Origin: Streptomyces tanashiensis
Lineage (GTDB): Bacteria; Actinomycetota; Actinomycetes; Streptomycetales; Streptomycetaceae
NCBI RefSeq assembly: GCF_014648895.1
Contig: NZ_BMRZ01000003.1
Coordinates: 992,001 to 1,056,000 of the forward strand
Reading direction: 5' to 3'
Length of the DNA stretch: 64,000 nucleotides
Both the position numbers and the translations under genes were made by a program. A model generated the notes under the pieces. The model did not search any database. It was not told the origin of the DNA and worked only from the letters and a program-made list of their open reading frames with translations. Shown piece after piece: positions 41,545-50,905 of this stretch; positions within the stretch are counted from its first letter, which is position 1, and every line of letters starts with the position of its first letter.

Positions 41545-42548
41545 GAACCGACCCGCACCACGATCTTCCCGAAGTGCGTGTTCGTCTCCATCAGCCGATG
41601 GGCGTCGGTGATCCGCTCCAGACCGTCGAAGGTCTCGGCGATCACCGGCGCCAGGGAGCCGTCCCGCAGCCCCGAGCCGATGAAGCCCGCCGCGAGCCGG
41701 CGGCCCTCCTCGGTCCTGGCCAGTGCCCCGTTCGCGTACGTGTGCGTGGCCAGCGGCCAGTTCCGGGAGAGCTCGACCGGCCGCGGGTCCAGCCAGCCGT
41801 ACAGGACGGCGGTGCCACCGGTCCGCAGCGCGTCCCCGAGCCGGGCGAAGCCGGGCCCGCCGATCGCGTCGAACGCCAGGTCCGCGCCCCTGCCTCCGGT
41901 GATCCGCCGCACCTCGTCGACCAGGTCCTCGGTGTCGGTGGTGATCACGTGCGCCGCCCCCAGTCCGAGGAGCCGCTTCCGCTTGCCCTCGCCGCGGGTG
42001 GCGGCGATCGGTACGGCCCCGATTCGCAGCGCCGTCTGGATCGCGGCCGTCCCCACCCCGCTCGACGCGCCCGTGATCACCACATGGTCGCCGGGGCGCA
42101 GCCCGCCGGTCACCACCATCCCGCCGTACGCGGTGAAGTAGCTCAGCCACACCGCCGCCGCCGTCACCGCGTCCACCCCCGCGGGCCGGGCCACCACGTA
42201 CTCCTCGGGGAGCACCACCCGCTCCGCGTACACGCCGTGCGTCCCGAACTCGAAGTTGGCCGCCGCCATCACCGGGTCGCCCGGGGCGTACGCGGTGACC
42301 CCCGCGCCCACCGCCTCGACCACGCCCGCCGCCTCGTAACCGAGCCGCGAACCCGGCAGCGTCGCCGGGTAGTAGTAGGTGCCGGCGCGGAACAGCGCCT
42401 CGGCGCGGTTGAGTCCGATCGCCTCGACCCGGATCAGCACCTCCCCGGGACCGGGGGCCGGCAGCGGTACCTCCTCGACCTTCAGGACCTCGGGGCCGCC
42501 GAGCTCGTGGAACAGAACTGCCTTCGTCGTCATGGCTGTTGTCGTCAT
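41541..42548 (-). CDS. MDR-family NADPH:quinone-type oxidoreductase
   Basis: A 335-residue zinc-independent medium-chain reductase. N-terminal GroES-like domain ('VLFHELGGPEVLKVEEVPLP', 'GLNRAEALFRAGTYYYPATL', 'GYEAAGVVEAVGAGVTAYAP') and a Rossmann domain with 'VVITGASSGVGTAAIQTALR'. The catalytic and structural zinc ligands of alcohol dehydrogenases are absent, so quinone or enone reduction is likely. TAACGT sits 13 bases upstream of ATG 42548, which points to a leaderless message and decides this start over the ATG at 42533. It is divergent from an AraC regulator that probably controls it. Confidence 0.88.
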   Translation of the reverse strand: MTTTAMTTKAVLFHELGGPEVLKVEEVPLPAPGPGEVLIRVEAIGLNRAEALFRAGTYYYPATLPGSRLGYEAAGVVEAVGAGVTAYAPGDPVMAAANFEFGTHGVYAERVVLPEEYVVARPAGVDAVTAAAVWLSYFTAYGGMVVTGGLRPGDHVVITGASSGVGTAAIQTALRIGAVPIAATRGEGKRKRLLGLGAAHVITTDTEDLVDEVRRITGGRGADLAFDAIGGPGFARLGDALRTGGTAVLYGWLDPRPVELSRNWPLATHTYANGALARTEEGRRLAAGFIGSGLRDGSLAPVIAETFDGLERITDAHRLMETNTHFGKIVVRVGS

Positions 42549-42638
42549 GCCCTCGACGTTAGGAGCCGCGAGGAAGACGATCCATGTCTCCTCGACTCCG
42601 GGTCATGTCCGATCGTCTCGCACGCTACCGTTCAGGTC

Positions 42639-43553
42639 ATGGACGTTCTGAGCGATGCCATCGCCGCCATGCGCACCGGGCTCCCGCACTCCTCCCGCAC
42701 CGTCCGCCTCGCCCCCTGGGGCGTCCGCTACCCGTCGAGCGACAGCGCCGGATTCCACGTCGTGCTCCAGGGCACCGCCTGGCTGCTGCCCCCGGACGAC
42801 GCCGCGCCCGTCCGGCTCGCCCCCGGTGACGTCGTCCTCTTCGCCCACGGCACCGGCCACGGAATCGCCGACCATCCCGGCACCCCGCTCGTCGACGTCC
42901 TGCCCGCCCCCGACGGCTCCTGGCCCACCCGGCCCGACCGGGGACCCGTCGGCACCGAGGAGATCGTGCTGCTCTGCGGCGCCTACCGGCTCAGCCGGGC
43001 CCGCGCCCACCCCCTGCTCACCGAGCTGCCGCCGTTCGTCCACGTCCCCGCACGCGTCGGCGCCCACCCCCGGCTGCGCGCCGCCGTCGACCTGCTCGGC
43101 GCCGAACTCGCCGAACCCCAGCCGGGATCCGACGCGATCGTCCCCGCCCTCCTCGACACCCTGCTCCTGTACCTGCTGCGCACCTGGTGGCTCGCCGAAC
43201 GCGGCGACCGCTCCACCGGCTGGTCGGCCGCGCTCAGCGACCCGTCCGTCGCAGGCGCCCTGCGAGCCCTCCACGGCGACCCCGCCAGGGCGTGGACGGT
43301 CGAGGAGCTCGGCGCGCTCGGGGGCCTCTCCCGCGCGGCCTTCGCCCGCCGCTTCACCGCCCTCGTCGGCCGGCCGCCCCTCGCGTACCTCACCTGGTGG
43401 CGCATGACCACGGCGGGCCGCCTCCTCCGCTCCGACGACCTGCCCCTCCGCGCGGTCGCCGAACGCTCCGGCTACTCATCGGAGTTCGCCTTCGCCAAGG
43501 CCTTCAAGCGGGAGTACGGGGTGGCGCCGGGGCAGTACCGCAAGGGCGCCTAG
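42639..43553 (+). CDS. AraC-family regulator with cupin_6-type sensor
   Basis: A 304-residue regulator. The N-terminal cupin ('MDVLSDAIAAMRTGLPHSSR', 'VRYPSSDSAGFHVVLQGTAW', 'LAPGDVVLFAHGTGHGIADH') is typical of AraC proteins that sit next to oxidoreductase genes. Two C-terminal helix-turn-helix units: 'WTVEELGALGGLSRAAFARR' and 'LPLRAVAERSGYSSEFAFAK'. TACCGT 13 bases before the ATG suggests leaderless translation, mirrored by the divergent oxidoreductase gene. The 90-base spacer is the likely control region. Its 3' end overlaps the convergent MFS gene by 4 bases. Confidence 0.88.
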   Translation: MDVLSDAIAAMRTGLPHSSRTVRLAPWGVRYPSSDSAGFHVVLQGTAWLLPPDDAAPVRLAPGDVVLFAHGTGHGIADHPGTPLVDVLPAPDGSWPTRPDRGPVGTEEIVLLCGAYRLSRARAHPLLTELPPFVHVPARVGAHPRLRAAVDLLGAELAEPQPGSDAIVPALLDTLLLYLLRTWWLAERGDRSTGWSAALSDPSVAGALRALHGDPARAWTVEELGALGGLSRAAFARRFTALVGRPPLAYLTWWRMTTAGRLLRSDDLPLRAVAERSGYSSEFAFAKAFKREYGVAPGQYRKGA

Positions 43554-44914
43554 GGCCTGCCCGCGCGGCGCGGCAGCCACAGCGAGGCCAGGGTGGTCAG
43601 GGCCAGCAGGCCGGCGCTGATCAGGAGGCTCGTGCGCAGGGCGGCCTCCAGGTCGCGGGCCGCGAGGGAACCGAAGACCGCGATGGCGAGGGCGCCCGCC
43701 GTCTGCCGGATCGCGTTGAGGAGGCCCGCCGCCGTGCCCGCCCGCTCCGCCGGGACGGCCTCCATCATGGCCGCGATCAGCGGCGGCAGGGAGAAACCGG
43801 CCCCGAGCGCGAGCGGCACGAGAAGCAGCGCCTGGGCCACCCGCGAGGAGTCCGCGTCCACGGTGAGCAGACCGAGCAGTCCGGCGACCGCGACCGCCTG
43901 GCCCAGGACGATCGGCAGCCGCGCGCCGTACCGCGCCGCCACCCTCGCCGACAGGATGTTCACCCCGGCGAGCAGCCCCGTCATCGGCAGGAACATCAGC
44001 CCCGCGCCGAGCGCCGAGAGCCCCAGCACCTGCTGGAAGAAGAGGCCGAACACGAAGATCATGCCGTAGAACGCCACGCTGTTCGCCGAGCCCGCCGCCA
44101 CCGCCACCGCCACCGTCGTGTTCCGGAACAGCCCCAGCGGCACCATCGGCTGCCGCCGCCGCGCCTCGATCAGCAGGAACGCGCCGAACGCGGCCACCGC
44201 GATCCCCAGCGCCCACCGGCCCTCCGTACCGCCCTCGATGGCCGCGAAGGTCAGCGCCCCGAGCGCGGTCATCGCCGTCAGCTGGCCCGGCAGGTCCAGG
44301 GCGGCCGGCCTCCGCGCCGAGCGCGCCACCCGCGTCAGCAGGGCGAGCGCGAGGAGCCCGAGCGGCAGGTTGATGAAGAAGATGCCGCGCCAGCTCCAGG
44401 TCGTGGTCAGCGCCCCGCCCGCGACCGGACCGAGCGCCACGGCGACCGTGCCGCCCGCCGCCCACAGCGAGACCGCCCGGGCCCGCCGCCCCGGATCGCC
44501 GTACGCCTCCCGCACGAGTGCGAGGGAGGCCGGCAGCATCACGGCCGCCGCCACGCCCTGCACCGTCCGGGCCGCCAGGAGCCCCGGCAGACCCGGGGCC
44601 AGGCCGCAGGCGGCCGAGGCGAGCGTGAAGACGACGACCCCCGCCCCGTACGCCCGGCTCGCCCCGACCCGGTCGGCCAGCGCCCCGCTGGAGAGCAGGA
44701 GCGCGGCGAAGGCCAGCGTGTACGCGTCGACGACCCACTGGAGCCCGGACATCCCGGCCCGCAGGTCGGTGCCGATCGCGGGCAGGGCGACGTTGACGAC
44801 GGAGGTGTCGAGGGTGATGAGGGCGAAGCCGAGCATGGCCGCGGCGAGCGCGGGGCCGGGGGCGGGGGCGTCGCGACCGGCGACGGGAGCCTTGGTGAGC
44901 AGTGTCGAGGACAT
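43550..44914 (-). CDS. DHA2/EmrB-QacA-type MFS exporter
   Basis: A 454-residue transporter with about 12-14 helices. Signature motifs: 'ALITLDTSVVNVALPAIGTD' (motif D1 of the drug:H+ antiporter-2 family), 'SGALADRVGASRAYGAGVVV' (A motif) and 'GPVAGGALTTTWSWRGIFFI' (motif C, exporter signature). It exports a toxic or antibiotic-like compound using the proton gradient. ATG at 44914 with GAAGGTGG upstream. It is divergent from the GlxA-type regulator with 70 bases between starts, so that protein probably controls it. Confidence 0.9.
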   Translation of the reverse strand: MSSTLLTKAPVAGRDAPAPGPALAAAMLGFALITLDTSVVNVALPAIGTDLRAGMSGLQWVVDAYTLAFAALLLSSGALADRVGASRAYGAGVVVFTLASAACGLAPGLPGLLAARTVQGVAAAVMLPASLALVREAYGDPGRRARAVSLWAAGGTVAVALGPVAGGALTTTWSWRGIFFINLPLGLLALALLTRVARSARRPAALDLPGQLTAMTALGALTFAAIEGGTEGRWALGIAVAAFGAFLLIEARRRQPMVPLGLFRNTTVAVAVAAGSANSVAFYGMIFVFGLFFQQVLGLSALGAGLMFLPMTGLLAGVNILSARVAARYGARLPIVLGQAVAVAGLLGLLTVDADSSRVAQALLLVPLALGAGFSLPPLIAAMMEAVPAERAGTAAGLLNAIRQTAGALAIAVFGSLAARDLEAALRTSLLISAGLLALTTLASLWLPRRAGRP

Positions 44915-44984
44915 GGGTCCACCTTCGTGACCTGCGCGCCCGTACAGTAGTGGCTGGAATGCCATACGACCGGAGGTTCTGGCC

Positions 44985-46013
44985 ATGCCGCCGAGGAGTC
45001 CCTCGCCCGCCGCGCCCGCCGGGTCCGTCGGTTCCCGTGTGCGGCGCGTCGCCGTGATCGCCGCCCCGCCCGTCTCGATGTTCAACCTGGCCATCCCGGA
45101 GATGCTCTTCGGCAAGGTCGAGATCGACGGCGGACCCGGGTACGAGACGGTCATCTGCGCCCCCGACCCCGGGCCCGTCACCACCAGCGGCGGCCTCGAC
45201 CTGGTCGTCCCGCACGGACTCGAAGCCGTGGAAGGGGCCGACACCGTGATCCTCGCGGGCAGCGGGGCCTACGAGGACCCCGACCCGCGCGTCCTCGACG
45301 TCCTGCGCGCGTCCGCCGCCGGGGGCAAGCGCATCGCCTCCATCTGCACCGGCGCCTTCGCGCTCGCCGAGGCCGGACTGCTCGACGGCCGCGCCGCGAC
45401 GACGTACTGGGCCTACCGTCCGCTGCTCGCCGCCCGGCACCCGGCCGTCGACCTCCAGGACGACGTCCTCTTCGTCCAGGACGGTCCCGTGCTCACCTCC
45501 TCCGGATACGCGGCGGGCATCGACCTCTGCCTGCACGTCATCCGCACCGACCACGGCGCGGCCGTCGCCAACACCGTCGCCCGGCTCGCCCTCGTCGCGC
45601 CCGTCCGGCCCGGCGGCCAGACCCAGTTCACCCAGACCCCGCTGCCGCCCGAGCGAGGCGCCTCCTTCGCCGACACGCGCGCGTGGGCGATGGAACACCT
45701 CGACGAACCCCTCGGCCTCACCGACCTCGCCCGGCACGCCGGGGTCTCCGTCCGCACCCTCTCGCGCCGCTTCCACGCCGAGACCGGGGTCAGCCCGCTC
45801 CAGTGGCTGCTCCACCAGCGCGTCGAGCGGGCGAAGGAGCTCCTGGAGACCACCTCCCTCGCCATGGACCAGGTGGCCCGCGCGAGCGGCCTCGGCACCG
45901 CGGACTCGCTGCGCCGGCACCTCCTGCGCCGTACCGGCCTCACCCCCAGCGCCTACCGCTCCTCCTTCAGCCGTCTGGTGCTCCGGCTCACACCGGGCGC
46001 CGAAACGGAATGA
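44985..46013 (+). CDS. GlxA-type AraC regulator (DJ-1/PfpI domain)
   Basis: A 342-residue protein: DJ-1/PfpI-like domain (about 18-200, 'VAVIAAPPVSMFNLAIPEML', 'ASICTGAFALAEAGLLDGRA' with the elbow Cys) and an AraC DNA-binding part (about 235-335, 'LGLTDLARHAGVSVRTLSRR', 'AMDQVARASGLGTADSLRRH'). GlxA-type regulators respond to amines, amino acids or oxidative stress. ATG at 44985 follows CGGAGG. The divergent MFS exporter is the probable target; the FrnE-like gene downstream has its own ribosome site. Confidence 0.88.
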   Translation: MPPRSPSPAAPAGSVGSRVRRVAVIAAPPVSMFNLAIPEMLFGKVEIDGGPGYETVICAPDPGPVTTSGGLDLVVPHGLEAVEGADTVILAGSGAYEDPDPRVLDVLRASAAGGKRIASICTGAFALAEAGLLDGRAATTYWAYRPLLAARHPAVDLQDDVLFVQDGPVLTSSGYAAGIDLCLHVIRTDHGAAVANTVARLALVAPVRPGGQTQFTQTPLPPERGASFADTRAWAMEHLDEPLGLTDLARHAGVSVRTLSRRFHAETGVSPLQWLLHQRVERAKELLETTSLAMDQVARASGLGTADSLRRHLLRRTGLTPSAYRSSFSRLVLRLTPGAETE

Positions 46014-46077
46014 ACAGGACCGGTGGGCACGTTCCCTCCAGGTACACCCCACCGGCAACCCCTCGGAGAGAAGTCAC

Positions 46078-46785
46078 ATGCGCGTCGAGATCTGGAGCGA
46101 CATCGCCTGCCCCTGGTGCTACATCGGCAAGGCCCGCTTCGAGAAGGGGCTCGCGGCCTTCGCCCACCGCGACGACGTCGAGGTCGTGCACCGCTCCTTC
46201 GAGCTCGACCCGCACCGCGCCAAGGGCGACACCGGCCCCGTCCTGGAGATGCTCGCGAAGAAGTACGGCCGCACCCTCGACGAGGCCCGCGCCATGGAGG
46301 CGCACGTCGCCTCGAACGCGCACTCCGAGGGCCTCGGCTACCGCACCGACGGCCGCGACCACGGCAACACCTTCGACATCCACCGGCTGCTGCACCTCGC
46401 CAAGGAGCGCGGCCGGCAGAGCGAGCTCCTGGACCTGGCCTACCGGGCCAACTTCGCCGAGGAGCGCTCCGTCTTCGACGCCGAGACCCTTGTGACGCTC
46501 GGTGTGGAGGCCGGTCTCGACGAGGCCGAGGTCCGCGCCGTCCTCGCCGACGAGACCGCCTACGCCGATGCCGTACGCGAGGACGAGCGCGAGGCGGCGG
46601 AACTCGGCGCCAACAGCGTGCCGTTCTTCGTCCTCGACCGCCGCTACGGCGTCTCCGGCGGCCAGCCCGCCGAGGTCTTCACCCAGGCCCTGGAGCAGGC
46701 CTGGCAGGGCCGGGTCCTCCAGCCGGTCGGCACCGACGCGGAGGCCTGCGGGCCGGACGGTGCCTGCGAGGTCCCGCAGGCCTGA
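46078..46785 (+). CDS. DsbA-family (FrnE-like) oxidoreductase, cytoplasmic
   Basis: A 235-residue thioredoxin-fold protein with the active site 'DIACPWCYIGKARFEKGL' (CPWC at about 10-13), helical insertion (65-150) and cis-Pro loop 'GANSVPFFVLDRRYGVSGGQ'. There is no signal peptide, so it is cytosolic like FrnE of Deinococcus and Streptomyces polyketide clusters. Two extra Cys at the end ('EACGPDGACEVPQA') resemble the C-terminal second redox pair of FrnE. A role in oxidative-stress disulfide chemistry is likely. ATG at 46078 with GGAGAG upstream. Confidence 0.88.
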   Translation: MRVEIWSDIACPWCYIGKARFEKGLAAFAHRDDVEVVHRSFELDPHRAKGDTGPVLEMLAKKYGRTLDEARAMEAHVASNAHSEGLGYRTDGRDHGNTFDIHRLLHLAKERGRQSELLDLAYRANFAEERSVFDAETLVTLGVEAGLDEAEVRAVLADETAYADAVREDEREAAELGANSVPFFVLDRRYGVSGGQPAEVFTQALEQAWQGRVLQPVGTDAEACGPDGACEVPQA

Positions 46786-46820
46786 CCCGCTGACCTGCGG
46801 AGATAAGCGCGGCTTGGGTG

Positions 46821-46860
46821 TCCCCACGATCGAATCGCCATTGACGGGTGATCGTGGGGA
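46821..46860. promoter_or_regulatory. 11-bp perfect inverted repeat between the FrnE-like and aminotransferase genes
   Basis: TCCCCACGATC (46821-46831) and GATCGTGGGGA (46850-46860), with an 18-base loop that contains TTGACG. It could be a terminator for the upstream gene or an operator for the aminotransferase, whose ATG is 16 bases further. Its mixed AT/GC composition is more operator-like. Confidence 0.5.
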
Positions 46861-46875
46861 ATCCAGGGTGGGGCC

Positions 46876-47934
46876 ATGGATTCCCTTGACCAGCCGCTCG
46901 GCGGCGCCGAGTTCGCGCCCAAGAAGACCTATCTGAACACCTCCGCCTGCGGACTGCTGCCCCGCCGGACGATCGAGGCCGTCACCCTCCTCGCCGAGGA
47001 GACCGCCGACGGCCGCCCCGACGGCGCGGGCAGCTTCGACATCGTGGACGAGGCGCGCGCCGCCTTCGGCCGGATCGCCGGTGTCTCCCACGAGCGCGTC
47101 GCCGTGGGCAGCTCGGTCGCCGTCCACTGCGGGATGATCGCCCAGTCGCTGCCCGCCGGGTCCGAGGTCCTCTTCCCCGAGGGCGACTTCTCCTCCGTCA
47201 TCACCCCCTTCACGATCCGCGGCGACCTCAAGACCCGCTTCGCGCCCCTGGACCGGCTGGCCGAGTCCGTCCGGCCCGGGACCGCGCTCGTCGCGTTCTC
47301 CGCCGTGCAGTCGGCGGACGGGCGCACGGCCGACTTCGCGGCGATCCGGGAGGCGGCCGCCGCCCACGGAGCCCGCACCCTCCTGGACGCCACCCAGTCG
47401 GCGGGCTGGCTGCCGCTGAACGCGGGGGAGTGGGACTACACGGTCGCCGGCGGCTACAAGTACCTGCTCTGCCCGCGCGGGGCGTCCTTCCTCACCGTCA
47501 CCGAGGAGGCGCAGGACTCGCTCCTCGCGATCCACGCCAACTGGGTCACGGGCGAGGAGCTGTGGGTCAACAGCTACGGCCCGGTGCGTGAACTGGCCCG
47601 CTCCGCCCGCCGTTTCGACGAGCCGGTGGCCTTCTTCTCGTACCACGGGGCGGCCCGTTCGCTCGCGCTCCTGGAGGAGATCGGCATCGAGCGGATCGAG
47701 GCACACGACAAGGGGCTCGCCGCCCGCTTCCGCTCCGGGCTCCTCGACCTCGGGCACGCGCCGGTCATGGACGACTCGACGGTCGTGGCCGTCCCCGGTC
47801 TCGGGGACCGTGCGGACGCCCTGCGCGAGGCCGGTGTCCTGCTCTCGGCCCGCGCGGGCCATCTGCGGGCCTCCTTCCACCTGTACAACACGGCGGCGGA
47901 CGTGGACCGCGCCCTGGAGGTCCTGGCGGGCTGA
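46876..47934 (+). CDS. Class V aminotransferase (cysteine-desulfurase fold)
   Basis: A 352-residue PLP enzyme. Fold-type-I features: 'KKTYLNTSACGLLPRRTIEA' at the start, 'TLLDATQSAGWLPLNAGEWD' (PLP-binding Asp/Gln region), Schiff-base Lys in 'VAGGYKYLLCPRGASFLTV' and 'HLRASFHLYNTAADVDRALE' at the end. It lacks the Cys loop of true cysteine desulfurases, so it is likelier an aminotransferase, lyase or kynureninase-like enzyme. Substrate unknown. Single gene; ATG at 46876 with GGGTGG upstream. Confidence 0.82.
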   Translation: MDSLDQPLGGAEFAPKKTYLNTSACGLLPRRTIEAVTLLAEETADGRPDGAGSFDIVDEARAAFGRIAGVSHERVAVGSSVAVHCGMIAQSLPAGSEVLFPEGDFSSVITPFTIRGDLKTRFAPLDRLAESVRPGTALVAFSAVQSADGRTADFAAIREAAAAHGARTLLDATQSAGWLPLNAGEWDYTVAGGYKYLLCPRGASFLTVTEEAQDSLLAIHANWVTGEELWVNSYGPVRELARSARRFDEPVAFFSYHGAARSLALLEEIGIERIEAHDKGLAARFRSGLLDLGHAPVMDDSTVVAVPGLGDRADALREAGVLLSARAGHLRASFHLYNTAADVDRALEVLAG

Positions 47935-48006
47935 ACCGCCGGCGGGCCGAGCTCTGCCGCTCCGGGGGCGTCCGGCGGAGGGCGTCCGGTCGTGGCGGGC
48001 CGGTGC

Positions 48007-48058
48007 TCAGCAGAGGGCGCCCGGCCATGGCGGCCCCGTCAGCAGAGGGCGCCCGGCC
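48007..48058. repeat. 20-bp direct repeat spanning the marR stop codon
   Basis: The 20 bases at 48039-48058 recur exactly at 48007-48026 (period 32). On the minus strand each copy ends in TGA; the first is the real stop of the MarR gene. Two looser copies of the GGGCGTCCGG core lie further downstream (47966-47990). Confidence 0.7.
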
Positions 48059-48560
48059 CGGGCGCGCAGGCGTCCTCGCCCGCCTCCTTCGCCAGGTTCT
48101 CGCCCACGAGGCCGAGCAGCCGGGCGAGTTCCGCCCGTTCGGCCGGGGCGAGCCCGGCCAGCGTGCTCTGCTCCAGGTCGGCCCAGGCGTTCTCGACGCC
48201 GGCGCGCAGGGCGAGGCCCTCCTCCGTCGCCGCGACCAGGACCGCGCGCCGGTCGGCCGGGTCCGGGCTGCGGCGGACGTATCCGCACTGCTCCATGCGC
48301 TGGAGCATCTTCGTCACCGTGGAGGGGTCCAGGCCGAGCGACTGGATGAGCTCCGACTGGCGGACCGCCCCGCAGTCCCACAGGCGCATCATCATCAGCT
48401 CCTGGCCCGGGTAGAGGCCGAGGTCCCGCAGCCGCCGGCCCATGGCGATCCGATGGAGCCGCGCGACCCACGCCAGGGTGTGACTGACGGTCCCGGTGCA
48501 CGAGGCGGAGGGCTGCGGCCCTGCGGACGGGGCGGTACAGACGGGGTCGGTTCCTGACAT
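48039..48560 (-). CDS. MarR-family regulator
   Basis: A 173-residue protein with a winged helix at about 50-125 ('LYPGQELMMMRLWDCGAVRQ', 'ELIQSLGLDPSTVTKMLQRM', wing 'RRSPDPADRRAVLVAAT'). ATG at 48560 has GAGGAG upstream. Cysteines near the N-terminus (Cys9, Cys22) and the final residue Cys could make it redox- or electrophile-sensitive, which fits the divergent ene-reductase; this is inference. Two TTGG-N4-CCA(A/C) sites lie in the shared intergenic region. Confidence 0.88.
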   Translation of the reverse strand: MSGTDPVCTAPSAGPQPSASCTGTVSHTLAWVARLHRIAMGRRLRDLGLYPGQELMMMRLWDCGAVRQSELIQSLGLDPSTVTKMLQRMEQCGYVRRSPDPADRRAVLVAATEEGLALRAGVENAWADLEQSTLAGLAPAERAELARLLGLVGENLAKEAGEDACAPGPGALC

Positions 48561-48599
48561 GCGGACTCCTCGGGACGGCTCTTGCCACAAGATTACCTT

Positions 48600-48651
48600 G
48601 GTCGGCCAATGAATGGGTTACAGTGACAGCGGCCCGATTAGTTGGCCGACC
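48600..48651. promoter_or_regulatory. MarR operator pair between marR and the ene-reductase gene
   Basis: GGTCGGCCAA (48600-48609) and TTGGCCGACC (48642-48651) are exact inverted copies 32 bases apart. Each is also the core of a short palindrome (TTGGTCGGCCAA; TTGGCCGACCAC). This fits a MarR dimer binding at two sites and repressing both divergent genes. Confidence 0.7.
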
Positions 48652-48674
48652 ACATATTCATGTGAGGGACAGCC

Positions 48675-49745
48675 GTGACCACAGCATTCGACCCCATCGA
48701 CCTCGCCGGTACCCGCCTCGCCAACCGCATCGCCATGGCCCCCATGACCCGCAGCCGGGCCAACGGCCAGGACGGCACGCCTCCGGCGATCGTCGCCGAG
48801 TACTACGCCCAGCGCGCCTCCGCCGGGCTGATCATCAGCGAAGGCGTCCAGCCGGTCCCCGAGGGCCAGGGCTACCCGAACACCCCCGGACTCCACAGCC
48901 GCGAGCAGATCGCCGCCTGGCGCGAGGTCACCACCGCCGTCCACGAGCGCGGCGGACGGATCTTCGCCCAGCTCATGCACTCCGGACGCATCGGCCACCC
49001 CGACATCCTCGACGGCGACCTCCACCCCGTCGGCCCCTCGCCCGTCGCCGCCGCCGGCCAGGTCTACACCCACGAGGGCCCCAAGGAGTTCGTCACCCCG
49101 CGCGAACTCACCGGCGACCAGGTGCGCGAGGCCGTCGCCGGCTTCGCCTCCGCCGCCCGCAACGCCGTCGAGGCCGGCTTCGACGGCGTCGAGATCCACG
49201 GCGCCAACGGCTATCTGATCCAGCAGTTCCTCGCCTCCGGCTCCAACCACCGCACCGACGAGTGGGGCGGCCCCGTCGAGAACCGCATCCGCTTCGCCGT
49301 CGAGGTCGTCAAGGCCGTCGCCGCCGAGATCGGCCCCGAGCGCACCGGCCTGCGCATCTCCCCGGCCAACACCCTGAACGACATCAGCGAGACCGACACC
49401 GAGGAGCTCTACACCCAGCTCCTCGCCGCGATCGAGCCCGTCGGCATCGCCTATCTCCACGTCCTGGAGACCGGCCCCGAGCGCCGCCCCCTCGTCCTCG
49501 ACCTGCGCAAGCGGTTCGCCGGCACCTTCATCCTCAACCCGGCCACCGGCGAAGCCCCGACCGGCGCCGAGTCCCTGGCCCTCGTCGAGGACGGCACCAC
49601 CGACCTCGTCGCGTACGGCAGGCACTTCATCGCCAACCCCGACCTGCCCGCCCGCCTGAAGACCGACGGCCCCTACGCCGCCCCGGACCCCGCCACCATG
49701 TACGCCGGCGGCCCCGAGGGCTACATCGACTACCCCGCGCTCTGA
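48675..49745 (+). CDS. Old-yellow-enzyme ene-reductase (NemA-like)
   Basis: A 356-residue FMN TIM barrel: '[18 protein letters not shown]' (FMN phosphate side), '[15 protein letters not shown]', substrate-binding pair in '[20 protein letters not shown]', and '[19 protein letters not shown]' near the end. It reduces the C=C bond of electrophilic alkenes such as N-ethylmaleimide with NADPH. GTG at 48675 follows GAGGGA. Control by the divergent MarR would make this an electrophile-detoxification unit similar to nemR-nemA of enterobacteria (inference by analogy). Confidence 0.92.
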   Translation: MTTAFDPIDLAGTRLANRIAMAPMTRSRANGQDGTPPAIVAEYYAQRASAGLIISEGVQPVPEGQGYPNTPGLHSREQIAAWREVTTAVHERGGRIFAQLMHSGRIGHPDILDGDLHPVGPSPVAAAGQVYTHEGPKEFVTPRELTGDQVREAVAGFASAARNAVEAGFDGVEIHGANGYLIQQFLASGSNHRTDEWGGPVENRIRFAVEVVKAVAAEIGPERTGLRISPANTLNDISETDTEELYTQLLAAIEPVGIAYLHVLETGPERRPLVLDLRKRFAGTFILNPATGEAPTGAESLALVEDGTTDLVAYGRHFIANPDLPARLKTDGPYAAPDPATMYAGGPEGYIDYPAL

Positions 49746-49760
49746 CCCCGGGTACGCGAA

Positions 49761-49786
49761 AGGGGCGGGGTCCGGACCCCGCCCCT
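49761..49786. terminator. Perfect 26-base palindromic terminator
   Basis: AGGGGCGGGGTCC (49761-49773) is followed directly by its exact complement (49774-49786). It lies between the convergent ene-reductase and aminotransferase genes and can stop both transcripts. Confidence 0.82.
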
Positions 49787-49801
49787 CTCCCGTACGGACC
49801 G

Positions 49802-50905
49802 CTACCAGGCCTCGGTGACCGCCCGCCGCGCGCCCTCCAGGTCCACCGGGCGGCCCGACTCGCCGAGCACCGCACCCAGGGCGGCGAGCGAGGACTGCAC
49901 CGCCCCCGGCGTCGCGTCCACCCCGTAGTGGTTGACCCGGATCATCTCCTTGGCCAGCGCCCCGCCGCCCGCGATCAGCGGCAGCGACGGATCGGCCGCG
50001 AGCGCCTTCGCCACCAGCTCCGACGCGTCGAGACCGGCGGGCACGCGCAGCGTCGTCGCCACCGGCGCCGCGTCCTTCGCCTCGTACACGTACGGCTCCA
50101 GGCCGCCGCCCAGGGCCAGCGCGCCCGCTCGGGTCGCGGCCGCCGCCGAGGCGTGCCGGGCCATCAGCGCGTCCAGGCCCTCGGCCTCGATCCGCTCCAC
50201 ACAGGCCTCCAGGGCCAGCATCTCCAGCTGCGCCGGAGCGTGCAGGAGCGCCTTCCGGCCGCCGTCGATCCAGCGCTCCTTCCAGTCCAGGAGGGAGAGG
50301 TACGAGCGGCGCGGCGCGGCCGGGTTGGCGGCGAACCGCTCCCAGGCCCGCGCGCTCACCGACACCGCCGACACGCCCGCGGGGCCGCCCATCGCCTTCT
50401 GCGCGCCGATGATGCACATGTCCACGCCCCAGGCGTCCGGCAGCACCGGCTCGGCGCCGATCGACGCCACCGCGTCCAGGTAGAACAGCGCGCCGTGCGC
50501 CCGCACGACCTCACCGATCTCCGCCACCGGGTTGGTGTTCCCGGTGGCCGCCTCCGCGTGCACCAGCGACACGAAGTCGATCTCCGGGTGCTCGGCGAGC
50601 GCCCGCTCCACCTGCTCCGCCGTCACCGCCGCGTGGAAGGGCACCTCCAGGTCGACCACGGTCGCCCCGCAGTCCCGCAGCCAGTTCCCGAAGGTCTGGC
50701 CGTACGGACCGGTGACGACGTTCAGCGCCGTCGAACCCGCCCGGGCACCGCTGCGGATGCAGCCCTCCAGCGGCAGCAGCGCCTCGCCCTGGGTGATCAC
50801 CACGTCCTGCTCGGTGGAGAGCAGGGCGGCGACCCGGCGCTCGATCGACGCGAACTGCGCGGCGGTCAGCGGGGCCAGGTCCAGCAGCGGATGTGTCACG
50901 GTCAC
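49802..50905 (-). CDS. Class V alanine-glyoxylate-type aminotransferase
   Basis: A 367-residue PLP enzyme of the serine/alanine-glyoxylate aminotransferase group: '[20 protein letters not shown]', '[20 protein letters not shown]', '[20 protein letters not shown]', '[20 protein letters not shown]', Schiff-base Lys in '[20 protein letters not shown]', and '[20 protein letters not shown]'. It would transfer an amino group to glyoxylate or pyruvate. GTG at 50905 with GAAGGA upstream is preferred; a second GTG lies at 50899. Bases 50906-51150 contain only the presumed promoter. Confidence 0.85.
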   Translation of the reverse strand: MTVTHPLLDLAPLTAAQFASIERRVAALLSTEQDVVITQGEALLPLEGCIRSGARAGSTALNVVTGPYGQTFGNWLRDCGATVVDLEVPFHAAVTAEQVERALAEHPEIDFVSLVHAEAATGNTNPVAEIGEVVRAHGALFYLDAVASIGAEPVLPDAWGVDMCIIGAQKAMGGPAGVSAVSVSARAWERFAANPAAPRRSYLSLLDWKERWIDGGRKALLHAPAQLEMLALEACVERIEAEGLDALMARHASAAAATRAGALALGGGLEPYVYEAKDAAPVATTLRVPAGLDASELVAKALAADPSLPLIAGGGALAKEMIRVNHYGVDATPGAVQSSLAALGAVLGESGRPVDLEGARRAVTEAW

